Below, piece by piece: positions 25,740 to 38,699 of a stretch of 64,000 nt of DNA. The stretch is from Sipunculus nudus (Eukaryota > Annelida > Sipuncula > Golfingiida > Sipunculidae): positions 15,858,241-15,922,240 of the forward strand of contig CM049318.1 of assembly GCA_026874595.1 (NCBI GenBank). Direction: 5' to 3'. Under the pieces are notes generated by a model, which did not search any database, was not told where the DNA came from, and worked only from the letters and a program-made list of their open reading frames with translations. A program made the translations under genes and the position numbers. The stretch's first letter is position 1. Every line of letters starts with the position of its first letter.

Positions 25740-26100
25740 TATTTATGTTTCATAGTGTCTCTCGTCATGGTCGGCAAGTCCTTTAAAATTAGCTGAAGCA
25801 GGGATGGACGGAAACAAGAAGGGACTCTGCTCGTAAATTCCCAACATACAGGTCGTTTTTTATATTGTTGTTTACGTCTCCATTTGACATCATAATGTCA
25901 CGCATAAGTAAATGTTGATCTAGAGGTTGTCTTTACCACAATTTCCGAATACATTTTCGTAATGTATCCTTTCGTAATGATTCAGCTCCATTTACAAGAC
26001 TGCATAAAGAGCCAAGAAATACTCTTTTAAGAGGTGTGTATATCGGTATATATAAGCATATATATAAATGTGCATACAAAGGTGTGTATATAGATGTGTG

Positions 26101-26157
<57 letters not shown>

Positions 26158-26500
26158 GACCTTCCGATTGTCGGGCGACTGCTCTGTCTACTGTATTGGT
26201 ACACAGAGGGGTCGGGAATCTGCTGTAGTTCAGTGCAATTGAATGAAAAAAAAACAGTTTTTTCCCCTCAAACCCCCTGTCATTCCCAATAAATTCATAC
26301 AAACTATAACTGAGTTGACTGGATATAAACGGTCCCGTTTGCTGAATGTGGACAGTTCTCTCTCTTTCGTTTCCTCTTTCTCTATCTCTCACTCCTTCTT
26401 TCTCTCTTTTCCTTCTCTCTGTCTCTCTCAGTCTCAGTCTGGCAGCTAGCCATTAAAGCTCGAAAGGGAAAATCCCGAAAGCAGGTGCCACCTGTTGTTG
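25740..26500. other. Upstream flank of gene A, with microsatellites
   Basis: Sequence shared with 45210-46340 and 47230-47660 (TCTAGAGGTTGTCTTTACCAC, TTCCGAATACATTTTCGTAATGTATCC). CA and TA runs at 26106-26157 and a CT-rich stretch at 26356-26435 interrupt it. No gene is seen. Confidence 0.6.
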
Positions 26501-26831
26501 CTTCACCTGAAGCATTACCTATGTGTAGCAGAGCGTGCCAATTCTATTCATCCCGGATCATAGGCAAAATGTCTGCATGTACTTAACGGACCAGGAAGAT
26601 TGAGACTGAGCCATCGATCACATACAGAATACAAAGTCAGTCATGTATGGCTGATGAGCTTGGAGGATGTCCAAAGGCGTAGACCACGGACCAGGAAGAT
26701 TTAGATAACGTTATAAAAGTTGCTGGATGTGACAGGCAAAGTCAGACCTGCTGACGTCCGTACAGACATCAGAAGACTAGATCCGGTGTCGAAAAACTTT
26801 GACTGAGCTGTCGACCGTCTCAGTCGCCAGT
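26500..26831 (+). promoter_or_regulatory. Promoter of gene A, two tandem modules
   Basis: The element GGACCAGGAAGAT occurs at 26588-26600 and again at 26688-26700, a 100-base tandem duplication of the promoter core. The downstream module continues ATAACGTTATAAAAG, with the TATA box at 26712-26718. The upstream TATA has decayed. A start site near 26742 would leave a leader of about 90 bases before ATG at 26832. AGGAAG is an ETS-type core, but the binding factor is inference. The same module precedes genes B and C. Confidence 0.65.
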
Positions 26832-29800
26832 ATGATTGTCAAGGTAAGCGTGTTTAATCTTACCATCGATTTTATCAGGCAAAAAAGGTATGGTTCTTAA
26901 GCAATTTTTTTTCAGAAATCAGTGCTGCGATATTTTTTTACCTTTTTTCTGATAAAAATGTAATATGATCAAGGAAAAGCATGAAAATAACAGAACTTTT
27001 TGGCTAAAAAGGTAAAAGCACCACATAACAAAGGAAATCTTATCAAAATTGTATTATTTTATCTTCTTAAAATAGGAATATCAAAATAAAAATGTTTGAT
27101 GCGGGGATATTAATTGACGCGGGCGGAGCTTTTGAAAAATACCTTGTATTTTTTTGGCCTTATAATGAAATATTAAACTTAAATTAAACTAAATTTGACA
27201 GGCTTTCTAACATTTTCTTTAATACAGACAGGTCTTTGACCAGTAGTGGGCAGCGTTTTTTTTTATTAAGATTGACAACAATTGATAAAACATTTTAGGT
27301 TATTGTACAAGTCTACTGGCTTTAAAGTTTTCCATGCAAGCATCTTCTGTATAACTGTGATTACACATATCAGAGTATGGACAATCCCAGACCTTCTGTC
27401 GAAATTAACGGTTACTCTTTAGTGATTTTGCTCCGATGTTAAACATCTTAAAAAAAGAACCAAGAAACTGTAATGTTCAAAAGCTATTGTAGTATAAAGC
27501 TGACATTGATGGTTATGTTTCAGGTTCATCTGGGCCTTTTCCTGGCCTGTATTCTTGCCGTTTACGCTGTGGAGAGAGAGAATGAGAGGGTGTCCGTCTT
27601 GGTTCTTAATGAGAACAACTCCAAGGCCGACCCTCCTCGGGGATGCATGCAAACCGATCCTGTAGCACGTGGTCGTGCCGCTTGCAGAAACCGTCAAGCT
27701 GTCTATGGATCTAAGGCGGCGTAAGAGTCTTTGCCTTTCTGTAGAATTTGTGAAATAATCTCAGGGATAGTTTGGAAGTTGATTATCCGTGAATGTTTAT
27801 TAATCATGAATTTAAGTAAGATAATAAAGACAGTGTTCTACAGACCGAAGAACGGGGATAGTTTTTGGGAATTTGACCAGAGCCTTTTTTCCCAAAATTC
27901 AGGCGATAAACATATTTTTACACAGCCATTTTTACACAAGAAGTTGAAATACATTTAAAGCCATTGTACCAAGCTATACAAATTTTGCGCGTGTCAGGTG
28001 ATTGACTGATTACTTTGCCAACGGTTACTTGATTGGTTGCACACTAATGCTCTGACCATGAACAGTCATGGGATGAATGACATGTACTAGTCATATGATC
28101 ACTTAGTGTTAATGGTTAGGTCAAATAAGGTCTTCTGTACCATTTCCATAACAGTGAGGCAGCGAAAGCAGAAGCAAGGAAGCGGGCAGTTGGTGAGGAA
28201 AAACAACTGGCCACGCCAAGAAGATTGGGAATACCGTAAGTTGTTTTATGGTGTTATTATGTGTGTATGTATTATTAAAATTATTTACAGCCAATGTTTT
28301 GTGAAACAATTTTTTTATAAATTCAGCTTGAATAGACTAAGATTTCGAGGGATTCTAATAGGGACAGTTAAATATGCTTACATTTGAATTTAAGAATTTT
28401 TGCAATGTTGTGTCTTATTTGATATTTTTATTTTTTTATATCAAACCTTGGTGTCTGTGTGATACATATATTGCCATTTGTACATTTCACTTTTTATGAC
28501 GAAAGACATGACTGCTTCACATCAAGATTATATGTTTGGTCGATGTCATTTAGGATGTGATGTTCCCTTGAATATAGAATATGTTTTTATTGTTCTTCGA
28601 ATTCAGACAGTCCTTCGGAAGGTGCCCATCCGTGAACCGTTATACCGTAAACTGGGTATTTTTCTGTTGGGGTGGACACTGTACCTGGGCTTATATCCTC
28701 CCTGCCGTCCAAGTGAGAGACTGTTTGTAAGTATAATCGAATAATCTCCCATATTTATGACACTTTGCCTTGCAGAATACAAAACAAAGGTGGTTCCATC
28801 TGCAGTTTACACACATGTACTAGTCATATGATCAGTATTATGGTGAAGGTTTGAGTTACTAGTTGCAAATAGTCCTGATAGTTTGAGTAATATATATTAC
28901 ATTGTGTTTACACACATAAATAAAGGACCATAGGTCAAACGCTTACCGGAAATCGAAATGATAGACAGACAGACAGATGAAAGATACTGTCGGTTTTCAG
29001 GGTCATTGCTGAGAAGTTGTGCCCCGTAGTATGACATATCAGACAAAAGAACAAGCAGCCAGACAAAGCTGACAACAAATCTGGAACAAGCAGACATACT
29101 GACAATGTGAGACAAGAATGACACCAGATGGCTTTACCAGGTTATGGAGAAAGTTCAGAGGGAGAAAATCAGTTATAATTTATGTAATTGCGGTTAATAA
29201 TTTTGGAGAAATAGCAAAATAATGTTATATTGGGGATGTTCGACTGCAGCGCCAGCTAGCCATTATACCCAGAAAATGAAATATAACTATCTAGCTATTA
29301 TTGCAAGAGATTAGATGTACCAGTTCTAAAAGGATTCATGCAAGACTGTAGCTTGTAGATTGCTATATTTAAGGTGCAAGTACCTGGAAGCAGGTAAAAT
29401 TGGTGACAACTGACAAACAGACAGACATACTGACAAGATGACACAAGAACGAGAACAGATGACATACTCAGGTTATGGAAAAGACCAAGAGGAAGAAAAT
29501 ACGCCACAGTTTCTGTAATTGAGGTTTATAGTTATAGAGATATTGCTTAATATTTATATGGTGAAATGGTTGCACTGCAATGCCTCCTGGCGGCCATATC
29601 CAGAAATTGAAAAATTTTATTCTAGATATTACAGCAAGACATAAGATGTACCAGTTTCAGAAGGATTCCTGCAAAACTGTTTTCTGTACAATGATATATG
29701 TAAGCTGCAAGCACCAGGAGCGGGGCAAATTGAGGATAACTGATAACAGTCAGACATACTGACAAAGTGGCACAAGGTTGAGACCAGATGACTTAACCTA

Positions 29801-31601
29801 TATATGGATAAGGCCCAGAGGAAGAAAATAAGCTATAATTCACTTAATAAAGATTTATAGTTTAGGAGCTTTGGGCAAAAAGGATATGTTGAATTTGTTC
29901 GACTGCAGCGCCCCCTAGCCACCATACCCAGAAAATGAAAAATAATCATCTAGATATTACTGCGAGAATTAGATGTACCAGTTTAAAAAGGATTCATGCA
30001 AAACTGTAGCTTGTAGATTGCTATATGTTAGATGCAAGCACCAGGAAGCAGGGCAAATTGAGGACAACTGACAAACAGACAGACATACTGACAAGGTGCC
30101 ACAAGGTTGAGACAAGATGACTTATCTAGAATATGGAGAAGACCCAAAAATAATATGTTGGGGAGGTTCGAGTGCATCGCCTTCTAGCGGCCATATCCGG
30201 AAAATGAAAAATCTGTTTAGAGATGTTAGTCTAAGACGTAAAACCAATTTCAAAAAGATTCCTCTAAAACTGTGGCCTGTAGAATGATAAATGTAAATCA
30301 AAAACCAGCAAGCAGGCAAATTTTTAGGACAACTGACAAATATACAGACATACTGACCAAGTTACACAAGATTGAAATCAGATGACTTACTGAGGTTTTG
30401 AAGAAGACCCAGAGAAAAAAAATAAGCTCTAGTTTTTGTCATTGAGGTTTACAGATTTTGAGATATGGCCCAAAAATGATATGTTGGGATGTTCGAGTGC
30501 AGCGCACCCTAGCGGCCACATCCGGAAAATAAAAAAATCCGTTTCGAGATATTAGTGTAAGACATAAGATATATCAGTTTCAAAATTATTCCTGCATACT
30601 CGTGGATGTTAGTCCAAGACATAAGATGTTATAGTTTAAAACTGTGGCCTGTAGAATGCTATATGTGAGAAGCAAGAGCAAGCAGGCGAATTTGGCAACT
30701 GACTAACAGACAGACAAACTGACAAAGTGTAACCTAGCTTATAATTTACGAGATAGGGCCAAAACATGATATTTCGTGAAGTGTGCATCCAACGCCCCCT
30801 AGCGGCCGTATTAAAAAAAATGAAAAAAAAAAAAAATTCGAGATACTTGTGTAGGACTTAAGATATGTCAGTTTCAAAAAAGATTCCTGCAACACTGTGG
30901 CTTCCAGGGCAAGATGAATGAAATCTCGAAATATCTCGTTTAACGAGATATTATACGAGGTATTGCGAGACTTGTAATTCAACTTTTTAGTACTAATTGA
31001 ATGCAAACTGATGCAAAAAACGAGACCTCTGTAGCTTTAAAAAAATATTATAAATTGTTTTATGGGCATATTTGTAACATTTTATCTTAATGTTGAATTT
31101 TTGTCTAGACATTGGATCATCAATTGAATAATTGAGGCGTAAAATATTAGCTACTAATACGTTTGGCAGATAAGGCTCTTAAATGGTAAACTTGCAAAAC
31201 ATTAATATGAAAATGTTGTGAAATAATGGATTAAACTCAAACTTAAATGTAACCTTATTAGAAAATGAGTACAACATAATATAGACAAAAGATAAAAGTA
31301 TATATTTTTGTCGAAATATTTTATGTCATCACAGAAATTGAAGAAAAAAAATTCTACATATGCCTTTATTGTAGACATTGAGAATCATTTCCTTTTTTTC
31401 AGACACCACAACAGATGTTGCGAATGGTGGAGGTGGTGGTGCAGGTGCCAGGATGTTTACGCTGACCGTTACGCATGGCTAGTTATACCGTATTGGTGGG
31501 GACAACATGGAGGAATTTGCCGGTGGCCAGGATGGTGCATCATGCGCGTGCGCATAAGATACAGAAATGGCTGTCGTTGTCCATGCAGTTGCGGTCTGTG
31601 A
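26832..31601 (+). CDS. Gene A: secreted Cys/Trp-rich protein, five exons
   Basis: Exons: 26832-26843, 27524-27720, 28155-28235, 28607-28726 and 31403-31601, all with GT/AG borders. They total 202 codons plus stop. The protein starts MIVKVHLGLFLACILAVYA, a clear signal peptide, then an acidic VERENERV segment and RGCMQTDPVARGRAACRNRQ. Exon 3 is Ala/Lys/Glu-rich (AEAAKAEARKRAVGEEKQ). Exon 4 carries GRCPSVNRY and GGHCTWAYILPAVQVRDC. Exon 5 is remarkable for Trp and Cys: CCEWWRWWCRC, IPYWWGQHGG, CRWPGWCIM, then GCRCPCSCGL. The mature part has 16 Cys, consistent with eight disulfides. Introns 2-4 are phase 2. I do not recognise the family. The role is inferred as extracellular (matrix, adhesive, mucus or defence). 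Conservation of all splice sites in gene B supports the model. Confidence 0.85.
28950..30960 (+). repeat. Tandem repeat of 270-330 bp in intron 4 of gene A
   Basis: About six diverged units are marked by GTTCGA(C/G)TGCAGCGCC near 29238, 29569, 29897, 30166, 30491 and 30781. Each contains GACAAACAGACAGACATACTGACAA and AGATGTACCAGTTT-like stretches. The same repeat occurs inverted upstream of the gene (23.4-25.4 kb). No coding potential. Confidence 0.7.
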
Positions 31602-31860
31602 CAGGTTGAAAAGTGATTTTTCGTGCGGTTTTAAAATAAATAAAAACTTCAATAGTGAATTAAGCAAGAGTGTTATTTAGCTATGACATTGATTACAACT
31701 GTATGTTATCTCATCACACTGCTCGTCACAAATGTTTTTCTTTTAAATATATAGCGAATATACCTATTTACGTCAACGGTGCCGTATTTTGTGTATTCAG
31801 AATAAATAAGCTTATCTAACATAGTCATAATTCTGTTGTGATTTTATTCAAATAATTATT
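31602..31860 (+). terminator. 3' UTR and poly(A) signals of gene A
   Basis: AATAAA-type hexamers occur just after the stop (31632-31645) and at about 31800 (CAGAATAAATAAGCTTATCT). The latter stretch is conserved in gene B (about 52502), followed in both by TGTGATTTTATTCAAAT. The conserved distal site may be the main one. Confidence 0.5.
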
Positions 31861-32378
31861 TCCACCTCACATGACAACTACCACATTTTACATATACCAT
31901 AGTAAGGGAGTACTATAATTGTGTATAAATCTGTAATGCTGAATAAACATTCCCTAACAAAGGAATTTGAAAAGTAATGTGACACTGAACCATTTTGTAC
32001 AATTTGAATAACCAGTACGATACACCATGATGGTTTGTACTGGTAAGATTGTACCAGCAAATAAACCAATAAGTGACATCATGACATATCGGTCAACACC
32101 ATGAAGAACCCGGGCAACTGAAAAAATAAATAAATTCAAGAGTTTTGTACAATATTTTTAGATCACTTAATTAAATAAATTGTCCACAAGTTAAGTATGA
32201 ACGCATTATGCTGATCAGAACGTGCTTGACAGACAGTGGTCAGGTATTGTGATAAATTCCAGTTATCATTCCAAGTATCATCTAAAAATCATAAAATGTT
32301 CATTTTCAGAACATTTGTCATTACTATATCATTACTGACCTGTCACCCCCCACCTGAAGTGTGACCAGAAACACATGT

Positions 32379-33363
32379 TTACTATCATGAAGAGGTACGC
32401 CACAATTTCAATGTCCAGATTGATATAATAAGCTATCAAGGTCTCATCAGTGCAGTTCCTGTATCATGGAAAGAAATACTCGGCCACAATAGGCAGTGGA
32501 CAGACTATACAGACCGTGTAACTACTGTTGATAGACTATTACATAAAGAAAAAAGTAGTAACATTTATTTATTCAGATTAATCAGATTACACCATTTAAT
32601 AAATCCAAAAATGGACAGAAGGGTTATATTTAACATCAGATGGAAAATTAAACAGAGGATTTTCCTATATATACAGTAAGTCTATTTCCGTAAATCTCCG
32701 AATATTTCAGTTCCGACTGATACACCGCAGAATCACATTAAATCCATTTCTACATAAGATAAAAAAAAAATAAAATTTGATGAATGTACATTTTGTAAAA
32801 ATGAAAAGGAAACATTAATACACGTTTTCTGGGAATGTTGCTTCTCAAAACTGTTATGGGATAAGGTTCTTATATCATTGAAAAGTAATAACTCTTTTCA
32901 GCTCGCATTCACTTGGGCCTTGGAAGATATTTTATTAGGATCTTATGAAGTTACTTGGTTGAATTTTGTTACATTACTTGTTAAGAGACATATTTATGTA
33001 AGCAGATGTAAGAAAGAAAAACCAATAATGATAAAGTTTAAACAGTTTGTAAAAGATTTTTTTAATATAGAGAAATATATAGCATTGAACAGAGGTAAAA
33101 TACAACAACATAAATTCAAATGGAAACCATTATCTGATTTACTGGATTAAGCAATACATGTATTTATAAAGTTTATTTTTTGGCGCCATGTTTTAAACTC
33201 CGGTGAAACATTGGTGTCATTACACAGATAGAAACCTGTAGATAGGTTTAAGAGAATAATGTATGTGTTAATGTAGTTTATATATATTATTGCATACTTC
33301 GTATGCACAGTGTTGTCAAATTATGTCTGTATATTTGTTTTGGTAATAAAAAATAATAACAAA
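32379..33363 (+). mobile_element. 5'-truncated LINE (Tx1/L1-type) 3' end
   Basis: The translation reads like the C-terminus of ORF2: FNVQIDIISYQGLISAVP, WKEILGHNRQW, then after frame breaks CTFCKNEKETLIHVFWEC, a CCHC-like knuckle typical of Tx1/L1-group elements. It ends with KWKPLSDLLD and a stop at 33148-33150. An AAT/AAC-rich tail ends at about 33363. Direct repeats AAACACATGT at 32369-32378 and 33364-33373 are the target-site duplication. Confidence 0.75.
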
Positions 33364-33373
33364 AAACACATGT

Positions 33374-36105
33374 ATAGCCTGAGGGAACTAAAATATTCTT
33401 CAGTCACTGATTGGCTGCTTGATATCTGGGAGATTTACCTGTTGTTGCCCTCTGTTTAGCGTGTTACTGTTAAACATGAGAAACAGGGCCTTATTTATGT
33501 ACAATTAATCAAGTGTGAACCTAGGTAGCCATGTAACCTAGTTACCAGTGCACCATAAGTTCCACCATTTCAGTTTAACTTTAACAGACTTGACATTTGA
33601 CATTATAATTACTTTTTTTATAGATGATAAATGGTTAAGAATAATTTAGGAGGGAAGGAATGAAAACGGATTATAATAATATGAACTCATGTTATACAAT
33701 TGTCACTTGCATTCAAATCTCAGTTGCTAACTAGGACAAAAATATTCCTCCCAAAATGTTTTCGGTCATTTTTTTTTCAAAACTTTATTTCAGTCGATTA
33801 GATAACATGAACTTTTATGAATACAGCTATCTAATTGAGCACATAAAAAAGCGGTTGCTTACTTTTTTCGATATTGTGTTCTACAAACAGCTAAAGGCTA
33901 TATTGAACAAAAATATTTTTATTTTTTATTAAAATTTTTTAAATTAGAATTTAATAGGAACAGAGCATAAATATACAATCTCCCTCCAGGAGGTATTCAT
34001 GTGTATTTTAAGAGGATGTTATTGTTAAATATATACTTGCGAAATACTTGTAAGATATATTTCGTTTTTGTGAAAAATCTGCAAACCAACAACAAAACCT
34101 TATTGAGATATAGCAGATCTAAAAGATCTAAAATACAACATTCTGAGAATTCCACATATGTATGTATCATTGCGGTTAAAAGATCATTGTATTGAACATT
34201 CCAAAGCTAACTGAACCAAGGTATTTTAACTATAGTAACCTTTAAAAACAATCTTTGTATATGTAAATATTTATAAATAAATAAAACGATAGTAGTAAAA
34301 AATATGAGTTTAAGTGCATAAAAAAGGTCACATTGAAAAATATGAATTGATCCGACGTTTAAACTGCTCAAACAATATTATAATAATAACATTTTACAAC
34401 CAGATCCCACTAATACTGTCAGTCCGTGACACTGGTTGACGTATACAAATAACGCGACACTCGTTCGATATTCTCTTGCTGCCTCCGCCAGGAGGACGTG
34501 CGTTCATCCCCGTTCGTGTGTTTGTGTGTGTGTTTGTTCACAACATGACTCAAGTAATCATGAGCGAAATTTCATGTAATTTTTACGAATGCGCCAATGG
34601 AGTATCGAGTATGGAGGTGTGGATCCGGCACATGTTCCGGATTCATGAACGTCATCAAGGCATATTCTCAAATGTACAATCAAATATGCACGAATGAACC
34701 TGGGAATATTGGCCGAATAAGTGAATGTGAACAAGGTTTTTGGAACAACCCACAATTGCAAACATTAGAATACAGAATTTTTGTTATATGTAATCTCTCT
34801 GTTCGGGACACGTACTTCTTCGTCTTGGAGTACTATTAATTAAATCTATTCAGTCTGCTTTTTATTTTAACTGAGATATGTGGCAGGAAACAACAGACAC
34901 CTCGGCTACCATTTAATTTATACTTCCATGTCTCCACAAATAAACACTTAGCTTGTGTACTTTCCTTTTGGAACTTTTCTTATATTTCGGCTCGTTAATA
35001 ATATTAACAAAACTTATTCCAGTCCAGGTGCAGATCTAGAGCCACCCAAATTACTATATAAATTATATGTTTCAATTTTTAAAACATGTCACTCATTTTT
35101 AAGGCTAAAAGGTGTTGCTGAGTGTAGATCCCGCCTCAAACCTTAACCTGCTATCAAGTTTCTTTGTTCTAGGTCATTACATTATTTTTTAGTCATAATA
35201 CTACATCTTTCTAAGTCCAGTCACCCAGTCAGACAAACCAGTGATACCTATCCGTGACGAATGATAGTTAAGGTTAAGGTTTTGGATAACGATCCAAAAT
35301 AAATTAACATTTTAAATTCTAATGTTAATAACCTGCCTTGTGTTCAAAAAGGAATCATCTATGTTCTTGACGTGTAATCTCAGTCCTCGAGATGTCTCCG
35401 GTACTGTGTCAACATGCAGACGATCAGTGACCAACTCTCTTCAGGGAATTGAAAGATATATAATATTTTAGTAACGTTTGCCCAACACTTCCATCAGAAG
35501 TCGTTTCTGCTCGAAACAAACCTTTACCTGGTAAGCACTGTGAGACAGCTGGGATTACTTGTATTCACTTTTAAACTTAAAAATCAAAATTTGTTACATT
35601 TATGAAAACATCCCAGAGATAATATAAAACAAAACGGGGACTTAAGGTTAAAATTATCAAATGAAAGAAATGTCTGTTCGAAATGTGAATGGTTGGTATT
35701 TCTTAGCCACTGATAAACTGGCAGTCTAATAGTTGAAAGAGATAAGCAGATAAACTAGAACAACTGCGGCGACTACTGAACTTCACCTTATATTGATTTA
35801 CGTTAAGCCCCTTAGCACGTCAAAATAACTGAACCAAGTGCCGACCAGACGTGGGACACTGAGTCAGCGTCTAGGTCATTCAAGCACGAGAAAAGAAGTG
35901 ATGGTTTTTGCACGTTGCTCACAACAGTCTTCTTTGCCTTATATAATAATTAGGGTGGCTTATCAATAGTTAAGAGGGGTTATGTAGCTCTGATGTCTTA
36001 CACTGTAATGACTTTTTAAGCTCTGTGTGGAGTATGGAGGACGCTTTGCGCTACTGGTTGAATCCTTTGGCTTGGTTTGACAGAAACTTCCGACACCCCC
36101 CTCCC
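33374..36105. other. Intergenic, no gene recognised
   Basis: AT-rich DNA. Near 34480-34560 a GTGTGTTTGTGTGTGTGTTTGTTC stretch resembles widespread invertebrate repeat tails. Open frames near 34.0-34.8 kb have no supporting signals. Confidence 0.4.
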
Positions 36106-36310
36106 CCTATGTCTCTCTGCCTCTCTCTGCCTCTCTCTGCCTCTCTCTCTCTCTGCGCCTATCTCGTTTTTTCCCTTTTTATTTCCCTGTTTCCTCATCC
36201 TTTCTCTTTCTCGCTCCCCCCCCCCCCTCTCTCCCTTCCTCACACACGCTCTCTACCCGCCAGGCTCTCTCAGTCTCTCTTTCCTTCTTTCTTTCTTTCT
36301 TTCTCTCTCT

Positions 36311-36368
<58 letters not shown>

Positions 36369-36542
36369 CTTTCACCGCCTCCGCCTCCGTTTTTCGACCT
36401 TTGTCACCCCTGCTAATCTGTCCCTCCCCCCCCCCCCCCCAAACTCTCTTTCTTTTTCTCTCGGCCTGTGTCTCTTTCTCTTTTTTTTCCTGTGTCCCCT
36501 CCGCCTCTCACAAACACTCTCTCTACCGGCCTTTTCTTTCTT

Positions 36543-36592
<50 letters not shown>
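36106..36592. repeat. Long pyrimidine (CT/CTTT) low-complexity tract
   Basis: Nearly 490 bases almost entirely C and T on the plus strand, including long CT runs (36318-36364 and 36548-36588) and C runs near 36218 and 36426. It produces artefactual Ser/Leu-rich open frames. It could form triplex DNA. Confidence 0.9.
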
Positions 36593-36839
36593 AAGTCAGT
36601 AAGAAGGTTGTGTTTTCTCCCGTGCCTAGTTGTTTTTATGTTTGTTAAGAAATGGATTAGGATGTACATGATATATCAGCATGTATTGACAGTTTCTTGT
36701 TTTATTTGAAATATTTACATGAAAACGGATGGACCGTCTAATTTTCCCAAGTTAATTACTAACATTTTTTAATTCATATTCCTTGGTTTTTACGAAGAGC
36801 GTAACCAAAGATCATAAGTATCGGTCATTTTTGTTCACC

Positions 36840-37480
36840 TCTGGCTGTATCGGATTACATTATGCAACATTTGTATAGCGCCCTAAGCTAAAAAAATAAT
36901 TAGCTCTAGATCTTATATACATAAAATATATGAAAACATTTTTAAGTTGACAACACACAGGGTTAAAAAAGAAAAGAGCCTAAAATAACAGTATACTACA
37001 GATAAAAAGCCTATTCTAAAAAATGTTTTGAAATGTTTTTAAAAGTGGGAATAGAGCCAGCATTCCTGATGCTGGCAGGTAACTGTTCTAGAGTTGCGAG
37101 GCATAACAACTAAAACCCTTATCACCATAAGTCACAGTCCTACAAACTCTACAAACTGGTATGACTAAAAACTGTGAAGTAGAAGACCTATCGGATCTAT
37201 AGTAATATAAACGAGTAATTTTATTTGCCATCAGTTTGTGCAATACTTCTTTTTCATGACCTTCTTATTAATATTTTTAACCTATGAATATGTAAGTGCT
37301 GGTACCTTAGTATTACAGCTATACGCAAAGGTTCTTGGCAAGAGATTGAACGTATACGGATATCCATAACAGAAGTAGGCGACAAAAAAAAGGGCTTAAG
37401 GACAATCAAATGGTTTAAAGCTCGGCGACACGGGTTCGATCCCGGCGTGGCTAGGAGAGTGGGTATAAAGGGCGTGTCCA
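36840..37480. repeat. Dispersed-repeat fragments, including a tRNA-like B box
   Basis: The stretch 36860-37250 (TATAGCGCCCTAAGCTAAAA, AACACACAGGGTTAAAAAAG, CCAGCATTCCTGATGCTGGC) has the look of a dispersed element 3' region. At 37430-37447 ACACGGGTTCGATCCCGG is a perfect B box in a short SINE-like remnant. No intact element or gene is present. Confidence 0.35.
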
Positions 37481-38660
37481 TGGTCTGTTGTATAAAAAAT
37501 GCAGATTTACGGAAATGACTCAAATATAAAAATGACTGATAATAAGACGTTTATACTCTTAAAAGCCATCTTTCTTCTGTAAAAATGGTCTTAAGTTGCA
37601 ACACCTCGGCAGAAACAAAACAGAAAGAGCATCATAGTCACTCCCCATAAAAGACGAACAGTATTATGTCCAGTATATACAAACAATAAATATTTGACGG
37701 ACAGATGTTGATACATGTGTACTGGATCATCATAATAAGATTTCAGACCCAATGTCCTTTACCTTTTTCTTTAGCTACAATTTTCTTGCAGCAAAAAACG
37801 TACCAGATCTCTTATATTTGGCCCTGTCATACTATCCATCCATCAAAGTAACGCGAACATCTCACTAAGAAAAAAATAAAGAAAATGCCGACTAGAGAGA
37901 CATCTGGTGAAGAATGGACGGATCAATTTATCACTCGTTGTATACTGTACATTGGCTATTGGAACTATCATAATGATCTTTAAGTAACGGTATTTGCATA
38001 ACAAATAGCAGAAGATGGTTTGTTACTCCTCATCAGCGCCCCTAGGCCCCTGAAAAAAATGATCGCTATGTGACGCGGCTTGTTGGTTCCTCCGTAAAAA
38101 GTTCCAGATAAGGTTTCCCGATTTGTTGAGAGTTAGTATATTTAAAGCAAGTGTTTTAAACGAAACAAAACATCTAAATAGACATTGCTTCATAGCAGAG
38201 GATTACATTTCGGATGTATAACTACAATGAATGAAATACACACTAATATCGCCCACGGTTGCTGTCAATATATGCTACTGTCTGGCCATTTAAACGCAAA
38301 CAGTGTCTCAGTTTTTAAAAATATATGTTTGTAAAGTATACATATTTGCTGATTCCGTAAAAGTTACGCCTAGTGCCGAATGCTGTGTTTGCCGAGAAAG
38401 GTCACACGGGATTATAAACAAAACGTTTACAAACAATTACACAACAATAGGAGAAAGAAAGAAGCATGATCCTCTGCGCTGTTCCTTTGTACAAGTTCAC
38501 TCTGGTCGTTTTTGGTACACACCCTGTCACAAACTGGGTGATTTGCTCCTTTTCCCCATAATTAGGCGATCTCTGTTGCAAATGTATTCATAAATAAAAT
38601 GTTGTCGGAGACATCAAACCTCCTTCAGGATGATCCTCATGAAGCTATGCGGGTGATTCT
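37410..38660. repeat. Duplicated block D3, copy 1 (partner 53040-57110)
   Basis: Matches to the later block include GAGAGACATCTGGTG(A/G)AGAATG at 37893 and 56082, TGCATAACAAATAGCAGAAGAT at 37994 and 56162, and TTGCAAATGTATTCATAAAT at 38576 and 56763 (with a further tandem copy near 56975). No gene. Confidence 0.65.
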
Positions 38661-38699
38661 ATACACCTGTCATGGCTCTACAACCCCATCCCATGTGTC

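Noticed and set aside
36025-36709. Long Ser/Leu/Pro-rich open frames of about 190-210 codons
   Set aside because: They are translations of the CT/C low-complexity tract and have no real protein features.
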